From Chloroflexota bacterium (GTDB taxonomy: Bacteria; Chloroflexota; UBA6077; JADZDV01), in the NCBI GenBank assembly GCA_020850915.1, contig JADZDV010000461.1:1-16386 (forward strand): 16,386 nt of DNA. The letters are read 5' to 3'. The position numbers and the translations under genes are program-made. Under the pieces are notes generated by a model. The model worked only from the letters and a program-made list of their open reading frames with translations, had not been told where the DNA came from and did not search any database. The stretch's first letter is position 1; every line of letters starts with the position of its first letter. Positions 7,707 to 14,879 of the stretch are shown here, piece after piece.

Positions 7707-9275
7707 TTGACCGCCTCCCGCCGCCAGATCACCACCGCGGCGCTGGTGATCATGATTGGCAACATCGCCAGTCGCCTGCTCGGACTCGTCCGAGACTCCG
7801 TCCTGGCGATGCTCTTCGGGGCCCAGAGCGGGACGGACGCGTTCTTTGCCGCCTCGCGGCTGCCCACGATCGTCTACGACCTGCTGATCGGCGGCGCCAT
7901 CTCCGCCGCGCTCGTGCCGGTCCTGGTGGACGTCCGGGAGGATCGCGCTCACTCCTGGCGTCTGCTTTCCTCTCTCCTCTCCTGCTTCGGCCTGCTGTCG
8001 ATCGTCGTCTGCGCTCTGCTCGCTCTCGTCGCGCCGGCAGTGATCGGCGTCCTGAGCGGCGGCTTCAGCGCCGAGACGCAGGCTCAAGCGACCGATATGG
8101 CGCGGCCGATGCTCGGCGCGGTGGTGCTCCAGGGGCTGGCGGGGGTGCTCATGGCCAATCTCTACGCCCGCGGCCGCGTGGCCCTCCCCGCCTTCGCGCC
8201 GGCGGTCTACAACGGCGGCATCATCCTGGCGGCCATCGCCCTGCACCTCGTCCTGGGAGTGAACTCGCTCGTCGTGGGTGTACTGCTCGGCGCAGCGGGC
8301 CAGCTCCTGCTCCAGCTCGCCGGCCAGGGCGGTCTCCACTACCGTCCCATCCTGGACCCGTGGGATCCGGAGGTGCGAGCCGTCCTGCGCCTCTACGCAC
8401 CCGTCGCCGCCGGCATGGTCGTCACCATCGTCGGGATCGTGATCGACACCAACCTCGCCTCCGGCCTCGCGGCGGGCAGCCTGACGATCATGCAGATCGC
8501 CACCCGGCTCATTCAATTCCCGCTCGGGCTCGTCGCGACGGCCACTTCGTTCGCCGTGCTGTCGAGCCTCGCCGCGCACGCTACTGGCGCGCTCAGGGGT
8601 GACGCCGCCGCGGCGGACGCCTACCGTGACGTACTGGTGTTCGGCCTCAAGCTGGTCCTGCTCCTGATGCTGCCGGCCACCGCCGGCCTGATCGTCCTGC
8701 GCGAGCCGCTCGTCCAGCTCCTGTTCGAACGGGGCGCCTTCTCCGCTCAGGACACGGAGCGCACGGCCCTCGTCTTTCTCGCCTACGCTCCCCAGCTCCC
8801 CCTGACTGCCATCGACCAACTGCTGATCTTCGCCTTCTACGCGCGGAAGAACACCGTCACGCCGGTCCTGATCGGCGTGGTCGGCGTTGGCCTCTACCTG
8901 GCGACGGCGCTTCCAGCCGTCGGGCCGTTCGGCATGGGCGCGCCCGGCCTGGCCCTGGCCAACGCGGTCCAGAACGGCGGTCACGGCCTGATCCTGCTGG
9001 TCCTGATGTGGCGGAGCCTGGGCGGCTTCGGCGGCGGCCTCGGCAGCTTCCTGGCGCGCGCCGTCCTCGCCAGCCTGGGAATGGCGGCGCTGCTCCAGGC
9101 GCTCCATCTGCTCGTGGCCGCCGTGCTGCCCGCCCATGGGGCGACGTTGCTCGGCCTGCTGATCGTCGAAGCGGCGCTCGGCGGCGCCGCGTACCTCCTG
9201 CTGGCGCACGCGCTCGGCATCTCGGAGCTTCGCGACCTCGCACACACGGTTGGCAAGCGAGTGACACGAGCATGA
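7707..9275 (+). CDS. murJ: Lipid II flippase MurJ (MviN family)
   Basis: A 522-residue membrane protein, the usual MurJ length, with about 14 helices. It flips the peptidoglycan precursor lipid II across the cytoplasmic membrane. The N-terminus has the family marks SRLLGLVRDSVLAMLFGA, SGTDAFFAASRLPTIVYDLL and GGAISAALVPVLVD. Later come MANLYARGRVALPAFAPAVY, FPLGLVATATSFAVLSSLA, LLFERGAFSAQDTERTAL and FYARKNTVTPVLIG, all in the expected order. Its TTG start lies ten bases after the stop of the ACT-domain gene, consistent with one transcript. The last 25 codons with the stop are present again, diverged, directly after the gene. Gene identity is secure; whether the ACT protein regulates it is not known. 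Confidence 0.95.
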   Translation: MTASRRQITTAALVIMIGNIASRLLGLVRDSVLAMLFGAQSGTDAFFAASRLPTIVYDLLIGGAISAALVPVLVDVREDRAHSWRLLSSLLSCFGLLSIVVCALLALVAPAVIGVLSGGFSAETQAQATDMARPMLGAVVLQGLAGVLMANLYARGRVALPAFAPAVYNGGIILAAIALHLVLGVNSLVVGVLLGAAGQLLLQLAGQGGLHYRPILDPWDPEVRAVLRLYAPVAAGMVVTIVGIVIDTNLASGLAAGSLTIMQIATRLIQFPLGLVATATSFAVLSSLAAHATGALRGDAAAADAYRDVLVFGLKLVLLLMLPATAGLIVLREPLVQLLFERGAFSAQDTERTALVFLAYAPQLPLTAIDQLLIFAFYARKNTVTPVLIGVVGVGLYLATALPAVGPFGMGAPGLALANAVQNGGHGLILLVLMWRSLGGFGGGLGSFLARAVLASLGMAALLQALHLLVAAVLPAHGATLLGLLIVEAALGGAAYLLLAHALGISELRDLAHTVGKRVTRA

Positions 9276-9353
9276 CTCACCGCACACTCCGCCCTCTCGG
9301 GGGGGGGCGACCTCGCGCACATGGTGCGCAAGCGATTGACGCGGGGGCGGTGA
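9276..9353 (+). repeat. Decayed in-frame duplicate of the murJ 3' end
   Basis: The bases from about 9279 to 9353 repeat 9204-9275 at an offset of 75 through most of their length. Read in the murJ frame past its stop, they give 25 codons ending GDLAHMVRKRLTRGR and a TGA at 9351-9353. The real murJ end is RDLAHTVGKRVTRA and TGA at 9273-9275. A run of nine G (9299-9307) lies inside the copy where murJ has GGAGCTTCG. It is a tandem duplication now behind a stop codon. Confidence 0.75.
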
Positions 9354-9681
9354 CGCCGGAGCGGACCCTGTTCCGAGGCACCGTGGCAGATTCCTCCCGT
9401 GCCGTCACAGCCGGCCGTCTGTCCGACGACTGTGTTGCTCTCGTAACACCGCTCGCGCTCCGGGCACGATATGATGCTGGCACCTGAGCGGGTCGGCCCG
9501 GAGCGCCGCGGAGTCGTCAGTCACGCTCTGTAGATCGAGGACCGTCCGCCTTGATCCAGGGAGCCGCCGACGACGGTAGCGGCGCTCCCGGGCTAACCCG
9601 CTCGGTTGTTTCTCGGCGCGCCCGCGCCAGTGTCCCAGCCGAGACTCGCCCCATCGGCCCAGATCTGTCATCCTCGGAGCC
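9354..9681. other. Gene-free gap upstream of the FGGY kinase
   Basis: This stretch holds no credible open frame. It carries a -10-like TATGAT at 9470-9475 with no matching -35 box, and a hairpin at 9559-9589. If the box is a real promoter for the kinase, the transcript has a leader of about 200 bases containing the hairpin. I see no riboswitch or tRNA fold that I recognise. Confidence 0.5.
9559..9589 (+). terminator. Hairpin in the murJ-kinase gap
   Basis: GGGAGC pairs with GCTCCC and GCCG with CGGC, ten pairs with one bulged C, around a 10-base loop. It could be the terminator of the murJ transcript, though 284 bases from its stop, or a leader hairpin of the kinase message. No T run follows. 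Confidence 0.35.
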
Positions 9682-11226
9682 GTGAGCCCCCCTGGAGCCG
9701 CGAACATCCCCGAGGCGATCGAGCCTGACGTCGGCCGACGGCCGCTGGTCGTCGCTGTGGATGTCGGAACGTCATCCTGCCGAGCGAGTCTCTACGACGC
9801 CGACGGCGTCCGGCTCAAAGGTCTCGGCCAGCAGCTCGCCTACCAGCCCCATCTCACGGCGGACGGCGGCGCGGAGCTGAGCGCCCCGGAGCTGCTGGAG
9901 CGCGTTGGCGACACGCTGGACGCCCTCTGCCAGCAGGCCGGTCCAGCCCTCGCGGACGTGCGCGCCGTGGGCCTCAGCACCTTCTGGCACAGCCTGCTCG
10001 GCGTGGACGACGCGTGGCAACCGGTCACGCCGCTCTATCCCTGGCTCGACTCCCGCGCCCGCGCCGCTGCCCGCCACCTGCGACAGACGCTCGACCGCGG
10101 GGCCGTCCACGCCCGCACCGGCTGCGAGCCGCACTGGAGCTACTGGCCCGCCCGTCTCGTCTGGCTCCGCGCGGCACGCCCCAACCAGGTTTCGCGCGTG
10201 GCGCGCTGGGTGTCGTTCGGCGACTATCTGCTCCAGCGGTGGTTTGGCGAAGCCCAGGTCAGCGTCTCGATCGCCTCCGGCACCGGCCTGCTCGACCTGC
10301 GCGCGTGCGACTGGGACGCCCCGCTGCTCCAGGCCATCGGCCTGGAGCAGCGACAGCTCACGCCGATCGCCACGGCCGATGCCGCCTTTCACGGTCTCCA
10401 GCCGCCCTACGCGGAACGCTGGCCCGCTCTACGGGAGATCCCCTGGCTGCCGCCACTTGGCGATGGCGCGTGCAGCAACCTCGGAGCCGGCTGCGAGGCG
10501 CGCGAGCGCGCCGCGCTGATGCTCGGGACGTCGGGCGCCATGCGTCTGCTCTGGCGGGGCGCGGCGCCCGCCATCCCGGACGGCCTCTGGTGCTATCGCC
10601 TGGACCGCGAGCGGCCGGTGATGGGCGGCGCCATCAACGATGGGGGCAGCCTGCTGGACTGGCTGCGCACCACCCTCCGGCTTCCGCCCGCGCCCGACCT
10701 CGCTGCTGCTGTGGCCGCCCTGCCGCCCGACGGCCACGGCCTGACCATTCTGCCGCTCTGGGGCGGCGAGCGAAGCCCCGCCTGGGCGGACGATGCCCGC
10801 GGCGCGATCGCTGGGCTCCGCCTCTCCCACGACGCGCGCGAGATCTACCGAGCGGCGCTGGAGGCCGTGGCGATCTGGATGGCCGGCATCGCTCGACGGC
10901 TGGAGAGCGCGGAGCCCGGCCTCCAGGAAGTGGTCGCCACCGGCGGAGCGCTGCTCCACACGCCAGCCTGGCCCCAGATCCTCGCCGACGTCCTTGACAG
11001 AACGGTCGTTCGCTCCTCCGAGCTGGAGGCGTCCAGCCGTGGCGTGGCGCTCGCCGCGCTCGAGGCGCTGGGCGAGCGCCGCCTGGCGCCTGTGCCGACG
11101 CCGTCGTCGAGCGACGTCTTCAAGCCAGACCCCGCCAGCGTCGCGCGCTACCGAGATGCGATCGAGCGGCAGGCGCGGCTGTACCGCCTGCTCGTCGCGG
11201 CCGAACCCGCGGCGTCGGCCGAGTGA
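9682..11226 (+). CDS. FGGY-family carbohydrate kinase, gluconokinase-like
   Basis: A 514-residue cytoplasmic enzyme of normal FGGY length. It would phosphorylate a sugar or sugar acid with ATP. The N-terminal phosphate loop is VAVDVGTSSCRASLYDADG (residues about 24-42), followed by VGLSTFWHSLLGVD and PLYPWLDSRA, which fit substrate-side loops of gluconokinase and xylulokinase relatives. DGACSNLGAGCE and MLGTSGAMRLLW form the ATP-side loop, GGAINDGGSLLDWLR and LPLWGGERSPAWADDARGAI follow, and VVATGGALLHTPAWPQILAD is the C-terminal FGGY signature. GTG start at 9682 with a weak GGAG six bases ahead. It stands alone and ends 22 bases from the convergent potassium channel gene. Gluconate is the favoured substrate by motif style, but another polyol or sugar acid is possible. 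Confidence 0.85.
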   Translation: MSPPGAANIPEAIEPDVGRRPLVVAVDVGTSSCRASLYDADGVRLKGLGQQLAYQPHLTADGGAELSAPELLERVGDTLDALCQQAGPALADVRAVGLSTFWHSLLGVDDAWQPVTPLYPWLDSRARAAARHLRQTLDRGAVHARTGCEPHWSYWPARLVWLRAARPNQVSRVARWVSFGDYLLQRWFGEAQVSVSIASGTGLLDLRACDWDAPLLQAIGLEQRQLTPIATADAAFHGLQPPYAERWPALREIPWLPPLGDGACSNLGAGCEARERAALMLGTSGAMRLLWRGAAPAIPDGLWCYRLDRERPVMGGAINDGGSLLDWLRTTLRLPPAPDLAAAVAALPPDGHGLTILPLWGGERSPAWADDARGAIAGLRLSHDAREIYRAALEAVAIWMAGIARRLESAEPGLQEVVATGGALLHTPAWPQILADVLDRTVVRSSELEASSRGVALAALEALGERRLAPVPTPSSSDVFKPDPASVARYRDAIERQARLYRLLVAAEPAASAE

Positions 11227-11248
11227 GGCCGGCCCGCGACCTCCAGGC

Positions 11249-12241
11249 TCAGCCCATTCGCTCGAGCAGGCCGAGCTGGTCCTGCGTGCCGATGACCACC
11301 AGCTCGTCGCCGGGCAAGAGCGAGGTCTCGCCGGGCGGTCGCGCCAGAATGGCGGCGTCCCGTTTCAGAGCGAGCACGCTGACCCCGGGCGCCAGCACGG
11401 TCTGCACGTCGTCGATGGAGCGGCCGACCAGCCGCGAGCCAGGCAGCAGCTCCATGTCCTCCAGCAGAAGGTCGCCCGTCTCACCGTGGACAACGGCGTC
11501 CACGAACTCCACGGAGAGGGGGCGGAGCGCGAGCATGGCCATGCGGCGTCCGCCGATGCTGTAGGGTGAAACGACCTGATCGGCGCCGGCGCGCTGGAGC
11601 TTCGAGATGGACTCGTCCGCGTTCGCGCGGGCCACGATCCGCAGCCCACCGTTCAGCGCGCGAGCGGACAAGGTGACGTAGATGTTGTCGGCGTCCTCTG
11701 CAACCGCCGTCACCAGCCCCCGTGCCCGCTCCACGCCGGCCATGCGCAGCACGTCGTCGCTGCCGGCATCCCCTTCCACGACCATCAGGCCGCGCTCCGT
11801 CGCCAGGCGGAGCCCCACGGGATCGCGGTCGACCACCACGAACGGCACGCTCGACTGCTCGAGGTCCGCGGCGATCTGTCGGCCGACGCGACCGTAGCCG
11901 CAGAGAATGAAATGGTCGGAAAGCTCCTTCAAGTGTCGGTCCATCCGTCGCCTCCAGAGAGCCTGTCCAAGCTGCCCCTCGTAAACGAATCGCACCAGCT
12001 CGGTGAGAGTGAACAGCGCGCTGCCAACGCCGACCAGAATGAGGACCGTGGTGAAGAGCCTGCCCCCCGGGCCGAGCGGGTGGATCTCCCCGTAACCAAC
12101 GGTCGCCAGCGTCGTGACGGTCATGAAGACGGCGTCCAGCAGCGGATAGCCCTCGATGAGGACGTAGCCAGCGGACCCCACGACGAGAAGGATGACCAGC
12201 AGCAGGACTGGCCGGGCAAGCGGCCCGAGCTCACGCAACAC
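11249..12241 (-). CDS. Two-helix potassium channel with RCK (TrkA-N/TrkA-C) domains
   Basis: A 330-residue protein built like MthK-type prokaryotic channels: helix 1 (residues about 11-29), pore with filter TVGYGE at 47-52, and helix 2 about 62-82. An RCK_N domain follows, with the nucleotide-binding loop GYGRVG at 115-120 and the acidic VVDRD strand end. The RCK_C domain (ELLPGSRLVGRSIDDVQ through LLPGDELVVIGTQDQL) completes it. It would pass K+ across the cytoplasmic membrane under ligand control. I chose the GTG at 12241 because GGAGGAG sits seven bases upstream; the longer frame from 12298 adds 19 polar residues across that site. M100 lies where MthK has an internal start for free RCK subunits, but here I only note it. 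Tandem 75-bp repeats lie just upstream. Confidence 0.93.
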   Translation of the reverse strand: MLRELGPLARPVLLLVILLVVGSAGYVLIEGYPLLDAVFMTVTTLATVGYGEIHPLGPGGRLFTTVLILVGVGSALFTLTELVRFVYEGQLGQALWRRRMDRHLKELSDHFILCGYGRVGRQIAADLEQSSVPFVVVDRDPVGLRLATERGLMVVEGDAGSDDVLRMAGVERARGLVTAVAEDADNIYVTLSARALNGGLRIVARANADESISKLQRAGADQVVSPYSIGGRRMAMLALRPLSVEFVDAVVHGETGDLLLEDMELLPGSRLVGRSIDDVQTVLAPGVSVLALKRDAAILARPPGETSLLPGDELVVIGTQDQLGLLERMG

Positions 12242-12322
12242 GGATGAGCTCCTCCGCTGTCCAGAGATGCTCGCGCACAAGACCGTGAAATCCCTCACCT
12301 AGTCGCATACCCCGCCGGGCGC

Positions 12323-12547
12323 CTTGAATCGTTGCAGCCTGCTCCCGCGGGCGCCAGTACGCAAGGATGCCATCGAGACTCACCTCCTGCCAGGCAGCTT
12401 GAATCGTTCCAACACGTCCGCCGGGCCAGGGTGGCCCCTCGGGATGCCCTGGACTCATCCCCCTCGGGGCGGCTTGGATCGCTGCAGCAGTAGTCCGGCA
12501 CCGGGCTGTTGGCATAGGTGCTTGCCTCATACTCGCCAGGTAGAACG
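12323..12547. repeat. Three tandem, diverged 75-bp units
   Basis: The plus-strand cores CTTGAATCGTTGCAGC (12323), CTTGAATCGTTCCAAC (12398) and CTTGGATCGCTGCAGC (12473) are spaced exactly 75 bases apart. A second shared block, around GGATGCC...GACTCA, recurs in the first two units with a small shift and more loosely in the third. A weaker core, GTTGGATCGCAGCGC, lies at 12580. Two minus-strand frames stay open through the array, as expected when the unit is a multiple of three. It fills most of the 383-base gap between the potassium channel and the GAF remnant; the rest of the gap shows nothing else. Confidence 0.75.
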
Positions 12548-12624
12548 CTGGCTGTCGGCATGGACAGCCGCGCCGCGACGTTGGATCGCAGCGCATCATC
12601 CCGCCGCGGGAGAAGGAGACGCAA

Positions 12625-12918
12625 GTGTCTCAGAGAGGTGAGACCGAGTCTAGCCAGGCTGCGAACCAGCGCCTGAAAGCGCTGGCCGAGATCGGTCGGA
12701 TGGTCAGCGACGGCCTCGACTCCCAGGCAGTGCTGGAGTCCGCCGCTGAAGCCGCCGTCTACCTGCTGGACGGCGACGTTGCGCGCATCTGGCTCAGCGA
12801 TCCCGGAGTCCGCGTCCTCCGTCCGGCCGCCGAGGCGGCAAGAGCGCCGCGCGTGGCGGCCAGCCTGCCGGTGGACGATTCGCTCGCCGGCCTCGCGCGG
12901 CGCTCGGGCGTACACTGA
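12625..12918 (+). pseudogene. Truncated GAF-domain gene
   Basis: A 97-residue frame that reads as the first half of a GAF sensor domain: RLKALAEIGRMVSDGLDSQA, VLESAAEAAVYLLDGDVARI and WLSDPGVRVLRPAAEAAR are typical, and VDDSLAGLARRSG is the mid-domain segment. It stops where a GAF would normally continue for another 50-70 residues, and no output domain follows in any frame. The start is GTG at 12625 with GGAGAAGGAGA just upstream, so translation initiation looks intact. The next gene begins four bases after its stop. It is probably the remnant of a GAF-containing sensor such as a histidine kinase, removed by deletion. Expression as a short protein cannot be excluded. Confidence 0.6.
12911..12916 (+). 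promoter_or_regulatory. -10-like box for a leaderless RibD-like message
   Basis: TACACT is followed by six bases and the GTG at 12923, the spacing expected when transcription starts on the start codon. No ribosome-binding site precedes that GTG. No -35 box is evident. Six bases of the GAF remnant, including its stop, overlap it. Confidence 0.4.
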
Positions 12919-12922
12919 TGCT

Positions 12923-13768
12923 GTGCTGCGCTACCTGGACCGGACTGATCCTGAGGCTCCCGTCGGCCACGTCGACCTTGACGCGGTGTACCAGCCGCTA
13001 CGGCTAGCCCCCAGCGCCTTCCTGCCTGACGCCCGCCCGTACACCCTGGTGAACATGGCGGCCACCGTGGACGGCAAGGCGGTGATCGGCGGCCCCCGGA
13101 CCACGCGCCTCATCGGTGGCCCGTGCGACCGCGCGCTCGTCTGGCAGATCGTGGCGGGAGTGGATGCCGTTCTGTTCGGCGCGGGCGTGCTGCGAAGCGA
13201 TGACCCGCCCTATCCGCGGCGGACAGAGGACGATCGCCGCCGCCGGGCCGCCGCGGGCCTGCGACCCGACCCGCTCTGGGTAGTGGTGAGCGGAGGCGGA
13301 GACGTTCCCCCGGACGCTCGCGCCTTCCGCGGGGGGCCGTTGAACACCGCGCTGTTCACCACCGCGCGGCTCGACCGGCGCCGCGGAGCCGTGCTAGAGC
13401 GGACCACTCGAGTTGTTCGGCTGGGCGACGAGACGGTCGATCTGCTGGTGATGGGGGAGGTCCTCCGGCGTGACTACGGCGTCCGACTGATGAACGGCCT
13501 GGGCGGACCAACGCTCAACGCGGCCCTTCTGGCCGCGGGGGCCGCGGATGAGCTGTTCGTCACCATCGCGCCGAAGCTCCAGGGCGGCAGCGGCGTCCCT
13601 ACGTTGCTCGAAGGCGCCAGTTATCCGCCTGACCGCCTCCCGATCCTCGAGCTGGTCTCGCTCTACGCCGACGGCAGCGAGCTGTTCCTGCGCTATCGTC
13701 TGCCGTCCAGCGCTCCCACACCGGCGACGACAGTCGATCGAGGCGGGCCCGCGGCCGAGCCAGCCTAG
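12923..13768 (+). CDS. RibD C-terminal/dihydrofolate-reductase-like reductase, stand-alone
   Basis: A 281-residue cytoplasmic protein of the RibD_C fold, which reduces a pyrimidine ribosyl or pteridine-type substrate with NAD(P)H. RPYTLVNMAATVDGKAVIGG (residues 38-57) is the N-terminal nucleotide-side motif, and VWQIVAGVDAVLFGAGVLRS the helix that follows. The C-terminal motif is LGGPTLNAALLAAGAADELF and IAPKLQGGSGVPTLLEG. The N-terminal deaminase half of bifunctional RibD, with its zinc-binding HAE and PCxxxGRTPPC motifs, is absent. Riboflavin genes are not neighbours here, so the true substrate is open; stand-alone members are common. The GTG at 12923 is chosen from a leaderless -10 box, as the open frame upstream overlaps the GAF remnant. 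Confidence 0.8.
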   Translation: MLRYLDRTDPEAPVGHVDLDAVYQPLRLAPSAFLPDARPYTLVNMAATVDGKAVIGGPRTTRLIGGPCDRALVWQIVAGVDAVLFGAGVLRSDDPPYPRRTEDDRRRRAAAGLRPDPLWVVVSGGGDVPPDARAFRGGPLNTALFTTARLDRRRGAVLERTTRVVRLGDETVDLLVMGEVLRRDYGVRLMNGLGGPTLNAALLAAGAADELFVTIAPKLQGGSGVPTLLEGASYPPDRLPILELVSLYADGSELFLRYRLPSSAPTPATTVDRGGPAAEPA

Positions 13769-13891
13769 CCAGAGGTGCAGGTCCAACACCGCCCTTTCCA
13801 CCGATGTGCGCCGTGCTCCGCCAGCCGTACAGTCTTTCTGGAGCCGCGAGCCTCTCGACCGATGGAACAGAGCGGCGAAGGAGATGAGACG

Positions 13892-14809
13892 ATGAGCGAG
13901 CACAGCACCGGAGCAACTGACGAGCTGGCAGCCCTCTCGGATGCGCTGGCGAACGCGGTGGCGACGGCGGGCGCCGCGGTGGTCCGTGTCGAGGCGCGCC
14001 GCCGCCAGGCGGCGAGCGGCGTGGTCTGGAGCGAAGGCGGCATCATCCTCACCGCGGACCACGTGTTGGAGCGCGACGAAGACCTGGCTGTCGGCCTGCC
14101 GGATGGCCGCGAGGTCCCCGCGACGGTGATCGGCCGCGATCCCGGCTCAGACCTCGCGCTGCTGCGGGTGGACGCCGCGACCCTGGCGCCGATCAACCGG
14201 GGGCCCCTGCCGCGGGTCGGGCACCTCGTCCTGATCGTCGCCCGCCCCGGCGAGGGGCTGGCCACCAGCATTGGCGTCGTGAGCGCCTTCGGCGGTCCCG
14301 CGCGCATCTGGCGCGGCGGCCGGCTGGACAGCTTCATTCGCACGGATGCTTCCTTCCACCCTGGCTTCTCCGGCAGTCCCCTGGTGGACGCCCCGGGACG
14401 AATGGTCGGTCTGGCCACCTCGTTCGGCGGCCGGGGCGCGGGCCTGGCCATCCCGCTGGCGGTTATCGACCGCGTCACCGCTGCGCTGCTCCAGCACGGC
14501 CGGGTGCGGCGGGGAGTCCTCGGCATTAGCAGCCAGCCGGTCGCCATGCCGGCCGGCCTGACCCAGCCGCTGAACCTTGCCCAGGAGACCGGCCTGCTGG
14601 TGGTCGGGGTCGAGGCCGATGGACCGGGCGGCCGTGGCGGGCTGCTCATCGGCGACATCCTGGTTGGGCTCGCCGGCCAGCCCGTGCGAGACACGGAAGA
14701 CCTCCGGGTGGCGCTCGGGCCTGAGAGCGTCGGGCAGGCGGTCCGGATCCGCGTCGTCCGTGGCGGCGAGCTTCGCGAACTGAGCGTGACGGTCGGGGAG
14801 CGCCAGTGA
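13892..14809 (+). CDS. HtrA/DegP-like trypsin-type serine protease with PDZ domain, no signal peptide
   Basis: A 305-residue protein with the trypsin-like domain (about 20-200) and one PDZ domain (about 205-300). The triad is readable: His57 in LTADHVL, Asp87 in SDLALLRV and Ser160 in GFSGSPLVD. The latter replaces the usual GNSGGPLVN, but the nucleophile and its GxSG context are kept. The PDZ region has LLVVGVEADGPGGRGGLLIG and ILVGLAGQPVRDTEDLRVAL. The ATG at 13892 is supported by AAGGAG eight bases upstream. The N-terminus (MSEHSTGATDELAALS) is polar, with no signal peptide or membrane anchor, unlike most HtrA proteins, so it probably acts in the cytoplasm. A LuxR-type regulator gene follows 70 bases on, suggesting a shared role. 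Confidence 0.88.
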   Translation: MSEHSTGATDELAALSDALANAVATAGAAVVRVEARRRQAASGVVWSEGGIILTADHVLERDEDLAVGLPDGREVPATVIGRDPGSDLALLRVDAATLAPINRGPLPRVGHLVLIVARPGEGLATSIGVVSAFGGPARIWRGGRLDSFIRTDASFHPGFSGSPLVDAPGRMVGLATSFGGRGAGLAIPLAVIDRVTAALLQHGRVRRGVLGISSQPVAMPAGLTQPLNLAQETGLLVVGVEADGPGGRGGLLIGDILVGLAGQPVRDTEDLRVALGPESVGQAVRIRVVRGGELRELSVTVGERQ

Positions 14810-14879
14810 GCGAGACCAGCAGCCGCTGGACGAGGTCCACGGTGGCGGGCGATAGTCCTGGTTGAAGGCGCGACGTTCG

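Noticed and set aside
7662..9320. 552-codon minus-strand frame opposite murJ
   Set aside because: It is rich in Gln, Glu, Asp and Arg, as expected from the complement of a hydrophobic GC-rich gene. It has no recognisable domain, and murJ is certain.
11227..11248. Terminator between the convergent kinase and channel genes
   Set aside because: Only 22 bases separate the stops and I see no stable hairpin there.
12323..12547. CRISPR array or ydaO riboswitch
   Set aside because: Repeat cores are few, diverged and part of a 75-base unit with partly conserved spacers and no cas genes. The conserved ydaO core sequences are not seen.
12231..12599. Minus-strand 122-codon frame through the 75-bp repeats
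   Set aside because: The repeat unit is a multiple of three, so open frames are expected; a second frame is also open there. No start signal or known domain, and it runs into the channel start. Kept only as a repeat observation.
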